Positions 9,800-20,938 of a stretch of DNA of 64,000 nucleotides are shown here, in pieces (position 1 is the stretch's first letter; every line of letters starts with the position of its first letter). The notes below the pieces were generated by a model, which was given only the letters and a program-made list of their open reading frames with translations, was not told the origin of the DNA and ran no database searches. Source of the DNA: Rhipidocladum racemiflorum (Eukaryota; Streptophyta; Magnoliopsida; Poales; Poaceae); contig CM070585.1 of NCBI GenBank assembly GCA_036346355.1, positions 7,021,001-7,085,000 on the forward strand, read 5' to 3'. The translations under genes were made by a program, and so were the position numbers.

Positions 9800-11528
9800 C
9801 AGTGGTGAATGCAGCATGTGGACATGGGTGTACAGATGTATGTCCAAAATTTTTGACAAAAAATCCAGTATATAGTAAGTACATTAGGTATATATACTAG
9901 TAAGTGAGGTCAAAAATATGTATTTCAACCTTCAAGTCCATTTCAGCTCATCCCACCCACTCCCTCCCTCCCTAGAGACGAAGGCAAGAAAAAAAATAAA
10001 GGGTGGGATCAAATAATTAGGCTAAATTGAGATAAACATATTAAACAGTTTGTGTTGTATTCTTATCGGTTCAAGGATTATTAATAATATTTTATTATTT
10101 GAGAAATACTTGTACTATATTCGCTTGTTAAACTTCTGTAAATCTATGAACAAGTTAACACTATTAAATCAAATAAATTAGCTATTGTCTCTATTCAACA
10201 CATTTACACAGTTTCAATTGACAAAAAAAAAATGAATCAAAAGAGTCTCACATTGTCTATTTGTTGTTTTGGTCAGCTCACTTACACGGTCAAGCACTCA
10301 CTGAATCACGCTACGCTGCTTTCCCTGCCTGCTAGCCATCGCCACGGTGGGTTGCCTGTCGCCGCACATCCACACTCTAGCTGGCTCCCCAACACCCACC
10401 CTCCATGGCGCATGTCAAGCGACCTTGACTCGATGAGCTACCACGTCCTCACAAAGGAGAGACATTGAGCTGCACCCTTTATCCCACTCTATGATCTTTG
10501 TGTGCGTTGAGGGTTCAAGTCTAATTGTGCAAGCAGCGAGCTAAATCATCAATTACCAAATTAGGCTTCCAATAAGCAACGGCCCACCAAGTCACATGGT
10601 ACATGAAGTAGCTCATCCACCTAGAAAAGCTTCTTCTTCCTCCAGCCACACCCGAGCGCATGTGCATTCACTGTCGCTGTGTCAAAATTTGAGCACCGAT
10701 GCTAAAGAGGTACTTAAGGTCCAGCAACTGGAGGGGTGCTCCAACCTAACAAAGACCCCCCCCGCACTGGCTACGCCCTTGCTCTCTCCCAGTCTTCGTC
10801 CATTTCTTAAGCCCAACACCCAACTCCCTCTCTATTCCACATGCTTCATGCTCTCTCTATGGTGGCGGTGCAGCTAGCAGGCGACAGTTTGGTAACGACG
10901 GACGAGGGCCACAAAATAGGTGCAAGCCGGCATGGAGTATGGTAGCGAACGAGCACCAAGCATCCCTAACCCTTGTGGAGCACCGACTCAGGAATGAATG
11001 GTGTGATACCAGTGATGGCCGATAGGTTAAGGTGACAGTATTTGGTGGGGTAGGGAGTAACGCGCGGCGTGTTGTAGGATAGTCCTATGACCGCGGCGAG
11101 CATCGCCAGGGATGGAAGGTGTGTGACCCCAGCGGTGACCAACGGGTCAAGACGGCAACACCCCCGTGGGGCAAGAGGCGGTGCTAAAATAACATGCAAC
11201 AGTTGTGCATTCGACATCGGCAACCACATAGGTAAATTTTATTCTTGATTCCAAATACGAAATCCCCATTTCACAAATCGATCAGCGTTTCGTTGATTGT
11301 AACAATTAATCGTGATTTTTGAAATGTAACATGTAGGGCATTCAAAAATGAAGAGGAAGCATGTAAAATCAACAATTCACAAATCTCTAAATCATTTTAA
11401 GTATTATCTATAGTAAGAACAATTTGTACGCACTTTGTATTTTTGCTATTCTGAATCTTTATGTTTTACATTGAATAATATTTTTTTAACTTCAAACACC
11501 TATTCTAAAAATTCTGGATCCGCCACTA
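9800..11528. mobile_element. hAT-like element with degenerate TIRs
   Basis: The left end is CAGTGGTGAATGCAG and the right end is CTGGATCCGCCACTA; the inverse of the latter is TAGTGGCGGATCCAG, a family often seen in grasses. An exact 8-bp duplication CTCACAAC lies at 9792-9799 and 11529-11536. The 1.7-kb interior has small unsupported frames and no transposase that I recognise. A poly-C run and a CTACGCCCT string near 10757-10785 hint at another end nested inside. Confidence 0.7.
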
Positions 11529-11536
11529 CTCACAAC

Positions 11537-13912
11537 AAAAAATAAACTAGTACTTATATATTTACCTATCGTTTTGTGCAGAGAAAAAATTCTATGAATT
11601 CTACAGGTAAATAAATTTGGCGGACAGCGTTTCCATTTGTTTTATGTGCATATATTATGTTAGCACCCAGAGCCACATGGACTCTGCATGCTTGTATACG
11701 TACATCAAGGAGAAATGGACATCTGAGATCAACCGATCAGGACAGCAATAGTCAAGTATAGATGTCATTGTAGTTTTACATCTGCTTTGACGTAGAATGG
11801 CCAATTAAGTACGTGCAGACCTGTTCAAACTGATTGGCTTATCACGCTGATTCAATAGGTGCACATACATAGTTGGTCAAATTTGATGAGCATGCATTAG
11901 GTTACGTCTGTGTCTTGGATTTATAGATGAGATCACAAAGTTGAGGGATTTATTAGCATTAAGAACGCTGTCCTTTGCGATGTTTAACCAAATTTGTGTC
12001 GGCCGTATCTATACCTGCAACTTATTACATGGACTACCAAAATTTTGTGGCATGGAGCAATGCAACGGCAAGCATATAGGCAGAACTAGGCAGTGCCGGG
12101 TATGTCTCGGTATCTCAAAAAAATTGAGAAGTGCAAATATTTCACCTCTGCATAAACTAATTTTTTTTATTGAAATGATTTCAATTTTGGTGGTTGGGAT
12201 GTTTAAGATCTTATAACTATTTGTATTGTACTTTTAGCAAATTTCAAATATATATATTGAATTTACGATAGTACAAAATTGTTATACAAAACTACATAAT
12301 TGTACGTATGAAGTGTACATTTTCATCAAAATTTTACTAGTTCCAGCGCTGACGGCAAGTATTTGCTCCATCTTCACCCACATGCACAAGAGCCACAACC
12401 TCCGCCAGGATGTAAGTGGGATGTAATATAGGTTGATTGTACATTGATCACAAATATTTATGTGGTATATTGCGGCAACCCGCGAATGGTTTATGCGGGC
12501 AATGCGGCGCCCACAAAACCCACAAGAAGAATAAGTGATATAGAAATCTATTAGGTTTTGATGTTCAGAAGAAAAACTATATTTAGCATGCAAGTTAATT
12601 GGAGTTCCGATTCACCAAAATCAAGGATACAGACCATGATTGCTGTACAAGATGAAGGTAATAGAAAATAAATGATGTCATTTTCCTTTTCTTCATTCTT
12701 GTTTTCATAGAAAATTATCTCTCATATTGATTATAGATATATCTCAGGAGTCATCACCATCATCCATATCCTTTGTTAGCGTGTTCTTTTGATGAGAAGA
12801 ACCTGAAACATTGAAAAGTCAGAAATCAACATATGATTATTATCAAGTAAACTAAAAAGTTAGGAGCAATTAAAAAAGAGCTTACTAGTTGCTTTATGTC
12901 AATTTTAAAGACAAATCAAAGCATTTCCCTGCGTCGAGTGCAACGTCAGAGTAGGAGGGGAGGAAGATAGGGAGGGAATAGGTAAAGCAGAGGTGGCACC
13001 TCCGGCGGCGTTGAGAGGAGAGGCGGGCGGGCGGTAGCGGGCGTGGGCAGCGTGTGGCCAGCGTGCGAGGATTCTTTCGCTGTTCGTGTGACCGGCGACC
13101 CGGCGTGGGGGAGGCGGACGACACCCTCTTATGGCCGTCGTAGACTCGGTTGGGGAGTAACAATGCAGGCGCGATGCAGACACGGTGCGGACTACGTGTG
13201 ACGGTTGCAAAGCCCGCAAGCGTTGCCAAAGTGGTTTGTGAGCGCCCACTTTAGATTTTATGCGGGCTAAATTAAGTGTGTTAGCGAACATCCTACATCC
13301 ACTTTCATCCCTAATTCTCCGCCGTTACAACCACAATGGCAGAGCAGCACTATACCCTGCCATTCCTTTGGTGTCAGCCATCGGATCGAAATCCAACAGC
13401 CGATGTCCAATACCGTATACCATGCGCTACAACGTTTTCGCTAAAGTACGTGCTACAATTCGGTACGTCCAGCTTTGATCCGACGGTTCCGATTGCTAGA
13501 GGCACCACCATGTCCTCGGGCTATAACAGTCTGGAAGGTGCGTTTCCTGCTCCAACAGTCTGGACGTACTCGTGCGAGTGACTCGGATATTTTCCTTGAC
13601 ATATTCTTCTATTTTTAGACTAGCAGGCTAATTTTACTGGTAAAAACAGTAACATGACCTGGACAAAGAAGCCTTTATATCAAAGTGGATTAGATTAGTC
13701 CTCCGTTGAAGATTATAAAGCCTATTTTTTAATGATTGTTTATAAATATAGTTTGTATTTCATATTTCAATACAAAATTAGTGTGATATTCTCTTATACT
13801 CTTAATAAATATCCATCTTTATTTTATATTTTCTATATGCATGTATTAAATATAGTACTTAATAACACTAATTAAAATTAATATAGTTCTTCTTAATATT
13901 TTTTTTGATCTA
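11537..13912. other. Intergenic DNA with a GC-rich patch
   Basis: This is mostly AT-rich. A GC-rich patch at about 12940-13260 gives overlapping minus-strand frames (12894-13229 and 12905-13291) that are rich in Pro, Arg and Ala. They have no recognisable domain, and base composition alone explains their length. No gene is called. Confidence 0.4.
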
Positions 13913-14168
13913 CTCCATCCGTTTTACAATGGTTGTAATTCTAGCTAAATTCATACAAAATAAGGAGACGTGCAAAATAACTTATCTACCCTCATTTAAT
14001 TCATCCCTTTTGTGATTAATGAAGGGTAGCTCATCTAAACAGATGGCTGCATTGATGAAGGGTATAAAGGTCGTGTTGTCTCTAAAATTGTATTGGAATG
14101 TGAGAATTGTAACCATTTCGATAAAATTTTTGAATACTAGTACTACAACAATTATAAAACGGAAGAAG
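13913..14168. mobile_element. Stowaway-type MITE
   Basis: The 256-bp element begins CTCCATCCGTTTTACAATG and ends TTATAAAACGGAAGAAG, with further inverse similarity inward (GTTGTA, CTAG). It is flanked by TA at 13911-13912 and 14169-14170. A CTCC(C/A)TCCGT end with a TA duplication is the hallmark of Tc1/mariner Stowaway elements. It has no coding capacity. Confidence 0.8.
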
Positions 14169-14179
14169 TATATATTAAA

Positions 14180-14638
14180 TCAAAATGCGTCTCGTAAATT
14201 TGGATGGAGGGAGCGAGGAGTTGCCGTAGGAGACTGCCCCGTGGGAGGGGGCCAGATTCGGCTGCCTCCCCACCGGGCTACGAGCGCGCGCCACCGCTGG
14301 GCTGCCGGCCCCGTGCCGGCAGCGGCGGCGACTTCGTGCGGGCGTACGCGGTTTCGCGCTACCGCGCACCGCGAGTGAGCAGAACGGCGGCAAGCACGCC
14401 TGCTTCCACGTGGGCCCCGCGAGCGGTGCGGCCACCGCTCCACTCGCCCCGCGCCAGGTGGTGCCGTGCCATCGGGTACGCCTCGCTGCCATGTGGGGAC
14501 CGGCTGCCGTTCCAGAGGCTTCCGATCCCGGAGCAACAGACGAAGTGATGGCTCGTTAATTAATTTTTTCCCCCCTTTCCTTCTATTTTGTCGCCGTTCG
14601 AGAAAATAGTCTTCGCTCGACCGAGAGTTGTTTCGCAT
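14180..14638. other. GC-rich island with open frames on both strands
   Basis: Frames stay open on both strands (for example 14204-14548 plus and 14180-14638 minus), which is what strong GC skew does. The predicted peptides are Arg/Ala/Pro-rich with no known motif. It may be a promoter or exon fragment carried by a transposon, or a decayed gene; no function is assigned. Confidence 0.3.
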
Positions 14639-14785
14639 ACAAGGACTTGCGAGACCACCTTTTTTCGGACGAGGACTTGCGATGTCCCCTCTTTTGAGTA
14701 TTACCCCCTTGCCAAAACTCCACTAGTGAGTCTGACTAACTGCTCTTTAGGTTGTGTTTGATTGATAGAATAAAATTAAATAGCA

Positions 14786-15258
14786 TAAGATGATTTTATA
14801 CTATTTGATTATATTGTTTTAGGTGAATAAAATGGTTCGATATTTATAACAAATATTCCTCAAATTTGTATCAATTGGTTCAGGATGGAATGATTCTCCA
14901 TTCAAACAACCAAACATATCGATAACTTTTTTCTTGAACCATCTTAAACATATGCCACTTGGTATAAGAAACCAAAAACACTCTTAATGGCTACAGGACT
15001 GCTTGGTTGCATGCTATATATCGCAAAATTAGAGTTAAGCATCTTATACTATTTTGTTATATTATTTTAGGTGAATAAAATGGTTCGGTATCTATAACAA
15101 ATATTCCTCAAATTTATATCATTTGGTTTAGGATGAAATGATTCCGTTCAAACAACAAAAAATATAGATATACCACTTAGTACAAGTAACCGAACACACT
15201 CTTAATGGTTACAGGACTGCTTGGTTGCATGCTATATATCGCAAAATTAGAGCTAAGC
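14786..15258. repeat. Tandem duplication, about 248-bp period
   Basis: The block from GTGAATAAAATGGTTCG to GCTTGGTTGCATGCTATA occurs twice in direct orientation, starting at about 14796 and 15044. The second copy is shorter by small deletions. Both copies contain TTCAAACAAC and CTCTTAATGG(C/T)TACAGG strings of the kind seen in MITEs, so a duplicated MITE is likely. Confidence 0.75.
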
Positions 15259-16900
15259 AAGTTGGTCGCTCTTTGGTTTAGCATGCCATACTTTCTTTAT
15301 CCCTAAGGTCATCCGGCGTATGCAAAGATTTTTAGCCAGTTTGCCAAAACTACTGTACTAGCGTCCTGCCTTGTACCTTTTATCCGGTAGTTAATTTCAT
15401 TATTTCGCGAACGTATCCTTGAAAAGTAAACCAGCATCGGAATTATTTACCAAAGAAAAGAGGCTCGGTACTTCGATTAGTTGTGCGTATAGATAATCGA
15501 ACTCAAAAGAACACAAACCATTTTGAAGGGTACTTTCAGAAGGAGAGCAATGCAGCGCAGACGTCCGCCGCTCCATCATTCACAACGCATGTTAAGCATT
15601 TCGTTAGGATCTCACCTAGAACCAAAAGGAAAATGTAATCAACATTTTTATAAAAAAGGATTACTTCCTTGTATGCCGCTGCAATTAAAGGACATGCATG
15701 ATTAATTCCTTATATTCGAAAGATATATCAGTTTTCTTCTTTCCTCTAGGTGCAGATTCTGTAAACTGTTTCTTTTCCTCCTAATTAATTCACGGCCTTA
15801 GCTGAGCCTTCAAAAAAAAAAAAAAGATAATAAATGACATATAAAGAGCATGTAAAACCTTGCAGTGACATATAAGAAATTCGCCCTATGACTGAACTAT
15901 AGATAGAAGCGAAACTGACAAGCTGTCCGCAATGACACCGTTAGAAATACTTAGTTTTTAACATCCTCCTTATGTTAGCACTAAGTTGAAGCATAAAGGT
16001 AATAGTGAGCTCCCAAAAAGGGCATGATTGACGAGGATTAAGAGTCATATTTTGTTTTGAGTCTATAACTCTATAAGAAAAGGCTCATAAAAAAGAACAA
16101 ACCTATAATCAATTACCTGGTTATGGCTCCAATCAGTTAGACCCACAATCAATTATCTAGTTACGGCTCCGACCAGTTCATTGACGTGTACTATATTAAT
16201 TTACACTGGTCCACCTTGATCAGTGATTCGACCATCCCGATCAGATTAAACCGGTCAGGACAGGCAGTTGCATCCGCACAAGAATAACGTGCATATAATT
16301 TCTTTGATTAATACAAATAACTTATCGAAAGTTACTCCAAAAAGACACCTCCCGTGAAGAGACACTTTTTGGCGAGAAGATTCGGCTAGAAGACACCTTT
16401 TAAAGCATAACTACCACCTCTTCTTTCTGGATAAATAGGAAGGCCATTTCTACCGATCTCTCAAGACAGATCTCTCACATGTTTTTACACAATCTTGAAA
16501 CAACAGAGAAACACGGTGACGATTTAATCTACGTATCCTTAGGTTTCAAACTGCAATATGTTCGACATTGAATCAACCAAAAGTTGACAAGAAGCAACTA
16601 ATTATAAGCAAAATATCCAACTTGTCACACGACTCACACGATCCAAGGCATCTAACTGACCCATTAAAGATGAAACATCACACACCTCGAACGATTCAAA
16701 GGTGCTGAGCTCCTCATTTTTTGTCGTGTACATCGAATGCCATCTGTGCACACAAGCGAGCGAGCGAGCGACGTAGATGAGCAAGTGGCACTTTGTCGTG
16801 ATCCCAGGAGGCAAGACGTACCCATACCAGTGTACCACAAGAAACATTCGAGCAAATAACGGAATTCCGAAGGGCCATATCGACAGAACGCGAGGCTATA
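15259..16900. other. Intergenic DNA upstream of the PI4K gene
   Basis: No gene is recognised. It includes a direct 40-bp duplication at 16101-16180. The last part (about 16700-16990) is expected to hold the distal promoter of the kinase gene, but I cannot name a certain TATA box. Confidence 0.4.
16101..16180. repeat. 40-bp direct duplication
   Basis: Two adjacent 40-bp units share AATCAATTA(C/T)CT(G/A)GTTA and GGCTCC(A/G)A(T/C)CAGTT. No function is known. Confidence 0.7.
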
Positions 16901-17181
16901 AGGGGCCGTGAAGGGGGTCACCTTAACCACGGTTATTAGAATAACCCGTCTCTTAGGTCTACGGCGAGTTAAGCCCGAAGGCCAAGGGGAGAGTAGGGAG
17001 GAAAAACAAAAAAAAAAACAAAAAACGACAAACAAATCGCGCCACCGCGGGAGGCGTACGGCGCAGCTCCCCGCCGTCGGATCTGCGCCAGCGACGCGTC
17101 GGCCGTCGAATCCTCGCCGGAGGAGGAGGAGCCGGCGCTCCGGCCATTTCCCGCCTGAGAGCGCCCAGATCCGTCCGGCCG

Positions 17182-18793
17182 GTGAGTCCCATCCCCTTGG
17201 TCTGTGCTAGGATGGATGCTGCCGTGGGCGGGGTTAGTGTGGGCTCGTGATGTCACAATTTTTTTTTTTAACTTTTGTGTACTGCTTTGATCGGAATGAG
17301 CATCCGCGAGAGATTTCGTCTCGTTTTTTCTTCTTCTTCTTCTTCTTCTCCCGTTCGGTTTAGCGCGCGATTCCGAGCCGTCATATGAGAATTTTTTTTT
17401 TGTCGGTGAACGGTGCAGGATTTGAGAATGCTTGCGATGAGTGTAGTTTTGTGATTTCTCTGTTACTTTTTCGGTTTTGTTCAATCGAAATGCGTGGGAT
17501 TTGGTGATCCTCTAAATCAATCCAGAACATGTACGATCTACGCGGGCTTAGTGCTTTTGAGTTGCTCCGTTATAGTTTTCGTTGAATTGTTAGTAGTGTG
17601 CAGAATTGAAGTTCGCGAGTTGTTGGGTTTTTTTTTCTTAGTTCATACCTTGTCGTTTTCCTAGTAGTGTGAAAGGATCTAAGCTATTTGAACAATTTCT
17701 TGTAGGCAGTGAGGAGGGAAATTATCCAGTGTAATTTTGACCCATTCTTTTATTTGTGTACGGGCAATCGTTTTGTTAAGCTCGTTTTATGGGGGGATTT
17801 GTGAATTTATTAACTGAACTTTAAAGCTTTTCCAGAGCTCGTCTCCTTTATTCCATACTAGTTCACCTGTGGTTGCATGCAACTTAAATCTACCTATGCC
17901 TTTAGTGATCGAGATCATTTTAGGTGGCAACTATTTTCTCTTAATTACTGTCTTACAGACCTACCATAAGAAAATCGCCTTGTTTTCTTCAACTATCTGT
18001 TTTTATTAGAAGAGGAAAATATTAATAGTATCTGTTTTCATCAAGTGGTAATTATTCGTGAAGAGCAGAAGAGAAGCTGATTACATATTCGTTTGTTCTA
18101 TTTTGGTCAGGAGTAAGAGCTAGCCTTCTATTGTTATTGGTGGTTCACAGGGATATGTGTTCATGCTTATGTATGAGATGCTAAATATCCATATCAAATG
18201 ATGGTACTTTCAGTCTGAGGATGAGGTATAAGCCTACTGTCATATATGATGGGCTCCGGAACCAAAATCTAGAATTAGTTCCCTGTGGCGCATAGAAGTT
18301 ATTTGGGTTACTATGGCTATGGAGAAAATTATTGGCAACTTTATTCTATTCTGGTGAGAAGTGAAATCTAGATGTAAGACTTGAAGAAGTCTCCACAGGG
18401 TAATGTGTACTTTAATCTGCTCAGCAACTGTCCTGGGTGTATGAAATTAGTGTTACAAACTTTAGGAAGCCATGCTATCTCTTTCTTTGGCACAAGACTT
18501 GGACTAGAATAATTGAAACAAGCAAACAAGATGTTACCAAGAGACTTCGTTTGGTGGAAGCAAGTTGAGTCTCTATTATGTGACGTGCTAGAGAATTTAC
18601 CATTTCAAATATCTCATAAATCTATACCATTACGGTCCAATATTTCCTTGTATTTTGCTTTTGCCTAACGTCTTCTGGATGATTGTCTTTCATGTTTCTT
18701 AGTTTTGTCCTTATCTTACATTTGTCAATGTATGTAAGCTCGTTCTACGCAATACTTTGGGTATTGATGGTTCATTTTTTTTTTCATTCTCAG
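17182..18793 (+). other. Leader intron of the PI4K gamma gene
   Basis: A GC-rich leader (about 17040-17181) ends at a good donor, GTGAGT. The next plausible acceptor is a pyrimidine tract ending TTCTCAG at 18793, about 200 bp before the start codon. The intron contains long T runs and no long frame. A 1.6-kb intron in the 5' leader is common in plant signalling genes and can raise expression. The boundaries are read from splice consensus only. Confidence 0.6.
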
Positions 18794-18834
18794 GGTATCT
18801 ACCACTCAGTTGTGTGATAAAGTGCTTCGAGTTG

Positions 18835-18867
18835 ATGCAGAAGGTGGTAAAATATCTACATCGATAA
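18835..18867 (+). promoter_or_regulatory. Upstream ORF in the PI4K gamma leader
   Basis: An ATG at 18835 opens a 10-codon frame that stops at TAA (18865-18867), 124 bp before the main start codon, inside the predicted second leader exon. If it is in the mRNA it could dampen translation of the kinase. The peptide itself has no recognisable feature. Confidence 0.45.
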
Positions 18868-18991
18868 CCTACTGTTGATTGCTCAGAGGCGTTCAGTTTG
18901 GACAACTGTCTATTCCTGCCTGTTTGTTTGTTCCTCTTGTGGAGCACACGAGAGGAAGAAGCAGATAAAGGCAGCTCCTTTCAGCTAATCT

Positions 18992-20938
18992 ATGTCCAGG
19001 GATTTGGATTCTCCTGTTCAGACACAAATGGCTGTTGCAGTCCTGGGTCGGAGCTTCAGCAGTGAATATCCTGCAAGCAGCAGAACTGAGGGGAGATCAT
19101 TGAGCTGGAAGAGAGTCTTTGTCCAAACTGATAATGGTTCTGTCCTGGGCATCGAACTGGAGAGGGGAGAAAATGCACACACTGTGAAAAAAAAGCTGCA
19201 GATAGCCCTCAATGTACCCACAGAGGAGAGCTCACTGACCTTTGGTGATCTGGTTCTGAATAATGATCTCAGCAGTATTCGCAATGACTCGCCTTTGCTT
19301 CTCACAAGGAATCAGATGCATCGGAGCAGTTCTACGCCTTGCCTCTCTCCTACTGGAAAGGATGTGCGACAGCGAGATCGGAGTGGGCCCATTGAAATCC
19401 TTGGATGTTCAATTCCTTCCCCTCACATGAAGCAGCTTGCTAGGGATGTTATGAAAGCCATAAGGAATGGAGTTGACCCAATAGCTGTTAACAGTGGGAT
19501 GGGAGGTGCCTACTACTTCAAGAACCTTTGGGGGGAACGTGTTGCAATTGTCAAGCCAACTGACGAGGAACCGTTTGCTCCAAATAATCCTAAAGGCTTT
19601 GTGGGTAAGGCCCTTGGACAGCCAGGCCTCAAAAGATCTGTACGAGTTGGTGAGACAGGGTTCCGAGAGGTTGCTGCTTACCTACTTGACTATGGTCACT
19701 TTGCAAATGTTCCTCTCACTATGCTGGTTAAGATCACACACACTGTGTTCAATATGAATGATACCATGGGCTGTAAAAGCAAAGTCTTCCACAACAAATC
19801 ACAGGCTGTGAGCAAGATTGCATCGTTGCAGCAGTTTATCCCTCATGAATTTGATGCTAGTGACCATGGGACATCAAGCTTCCCTATATCTGCAGTGCAC
19901 AGGATTGGCATACTTGACATCAGAATCTTCAACACAGACAGGCACGCTGGAAATCTCCTGGTCAGGAAGCTTGGTCCTAGGGCTGACAATTTTGGAGTGC
20001 AGACTGAACTCGTTCCTATTGACCATGGTCTTTGCCTGCCAGAATGTCTTGAAGACCCTTACTTTGAATGGATTCACTGGCCTCAGGCATCCATTCCTTT
20101 CTCTGATGAGGAGCTTGGATACATTGCAGTTCTCGATCCTGTAAAAGATGCTGAAATGCTTCGCATGGAGCTGCCCATGATACGTGAGGCATGTCTGAGG
20201 GTGCTGGTGCTATCAACTACATTTCTGAAGGAAGCTGCGGCGTTTGGCCTCTGCTTGTCAGAAATAGGAGAGATGATGAGCAGGCAATTCACCGGGAAAG
20301 AAGAGGAACCAAGTGAGCTTGAGCTTCTCTGCATGGAGGCAAGGAAGTGGGTCGAGGAAAGAGAGCTATTTCGCCCAGAAGCCAGAGTTGAAGATGACGA
20401 TGATGACTTCACCCAGTTCTCTCTCGACAGCGAGGATGATTCAGATCCATTTGAAGCACCATCTTTCAGCAAGTTTGGGTCCATGAAGGCAAGCTCCAGG
20501 AATCCACTGTCAAAGGTAGATGAGTGTGATGAGGAGGATGAGGATGACAAGGAGACCATCAAGGATGACACTGGCACCTTGAGCGGTGCGTTTGCTAAGC
20601 AGATTCCTTCCATCTCGAAGCTGTCAGCGTCGCTGGAGGGGCTTGGTTTCCTTGGCAAAGCTAAAGCCTACCATAGAGGCGTTGCCAAGAGCAAGGCGAC
20701 TGCCAAAACTAACTATAGTGGCAAAGGTAGTGAGCATCAGTCTGGGAGCCGGAGCGCGAATGAGCTGCTCCCTCCCAGCGCCAGTTTTGTGAAGCTGTCA
20801 GACATGGGCCCCGAGGAGTGGAGTGCATTCCTTGAAAAGCTCCAGGAGCTGCTCCCGACCGCTTTCCAAGCCCGGAAGCATGCCGCTGGCGTCGGCCCGT
20901 GTCCAATGCAGAGGCTGGGCACTTCTTGCCAGTTTTGA
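18992..20938 (+). CDS. Phosphatidylinositol 4-kinase gamma (type II PI4K, ubiquitin-like domain)
   Basis: The 648-residue protein is encoded by a single exon, as is usual for plant PI4K gamma genes. Residues about 40-107 form a ubiquitin-like domain (KRVFVQTDNGS through LLLTRN). The PI3/PI4-kinase domain spans about 158-430: GGAYYF at 171-176, nucleotide-binding Lys188 in VKPTDEEP, catalytic loop NTDRHAGN (314-321) and metal-binding DHG (344-346). The tail has acidic clusters (467-472 and about 502-512) and a Ser-rich, low-complexity part. Family members are predicted to make PI4P from phosphatidylinositol at membranes, but several plant PI4K gammas act as protein kinases that bind ubiquitin-pathway proteins, so lipid kinase activity here is inferred. 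All key residues are present and the frame is unbroken. The start was chosen because it is the first ATG of the long frame after the leader intron and gives the full family N-terminus. Confidence 0.96.
   Translation: MSRDLDSPVQTQMAVAVLGRSFSSEYPASSRTEGRSLSWKRVFVQTDNGSVLGIELERGENAHTVKKKLQIALNVPTEESSLTFGDLVLNNDLSSIRNDSPLLLTRNQMHRSSSTPCLSPTGKDVRQRDRSGPIEILGCSIPSPHMKQLARDVMKAIRNGVDPIAVNSGMGGAYYFKNLWGERVAIVKPTDEEPFAPNNPKGFVGKALGQPGLKRSVRVGETGFREVAAYLLDYGHFANVPLTMLVKITHTVFNMNDTMGCKSKVFHNKSQAVSKIASLQQFIPHEFDASDHGTSSFPISAVHRIGILDIRIFNTDRHAGNLLVRKLGPRADNFGVQTELVPIDHGLCLPECLEDPYFEWIHWPQASIPFSDEELGYIAVLDPVKDAEMLRMELPMIREACLRVLVLSTTFLKEAAAFGLCLSEIGEMMSRQFTGKEEEPSELELLCMEARKWVEERELFRPEARVEDDDDDFTQFSLDSEDDSDPFEAPSFSKFGSMKASSRNPLSKVDECDEEDEDDKETIKDDTGTLSGAFAKQIPSISKLSASLEGLGFLGKAKAYHRGVAKSKATAKTNYSGKGSEHQSGSRSANELLPPSASFVKLSDMGPEEWSAFLEKLQELLPTAFQARKHAAGVGPCPMQRLGTSCQF

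Noticed and set aside
14180..14638. GC-rich open frames as a protein gene
   Set aside because: Frames are open on both strands with Arg/Ala/Pro composition and no motif; no splice sites link them to other exons.
20083..20658. A 191-codon minus-strand frame rich in Ser
   Set aside because: It is the antisense shadow of the acidic tail of PI4K gamma.
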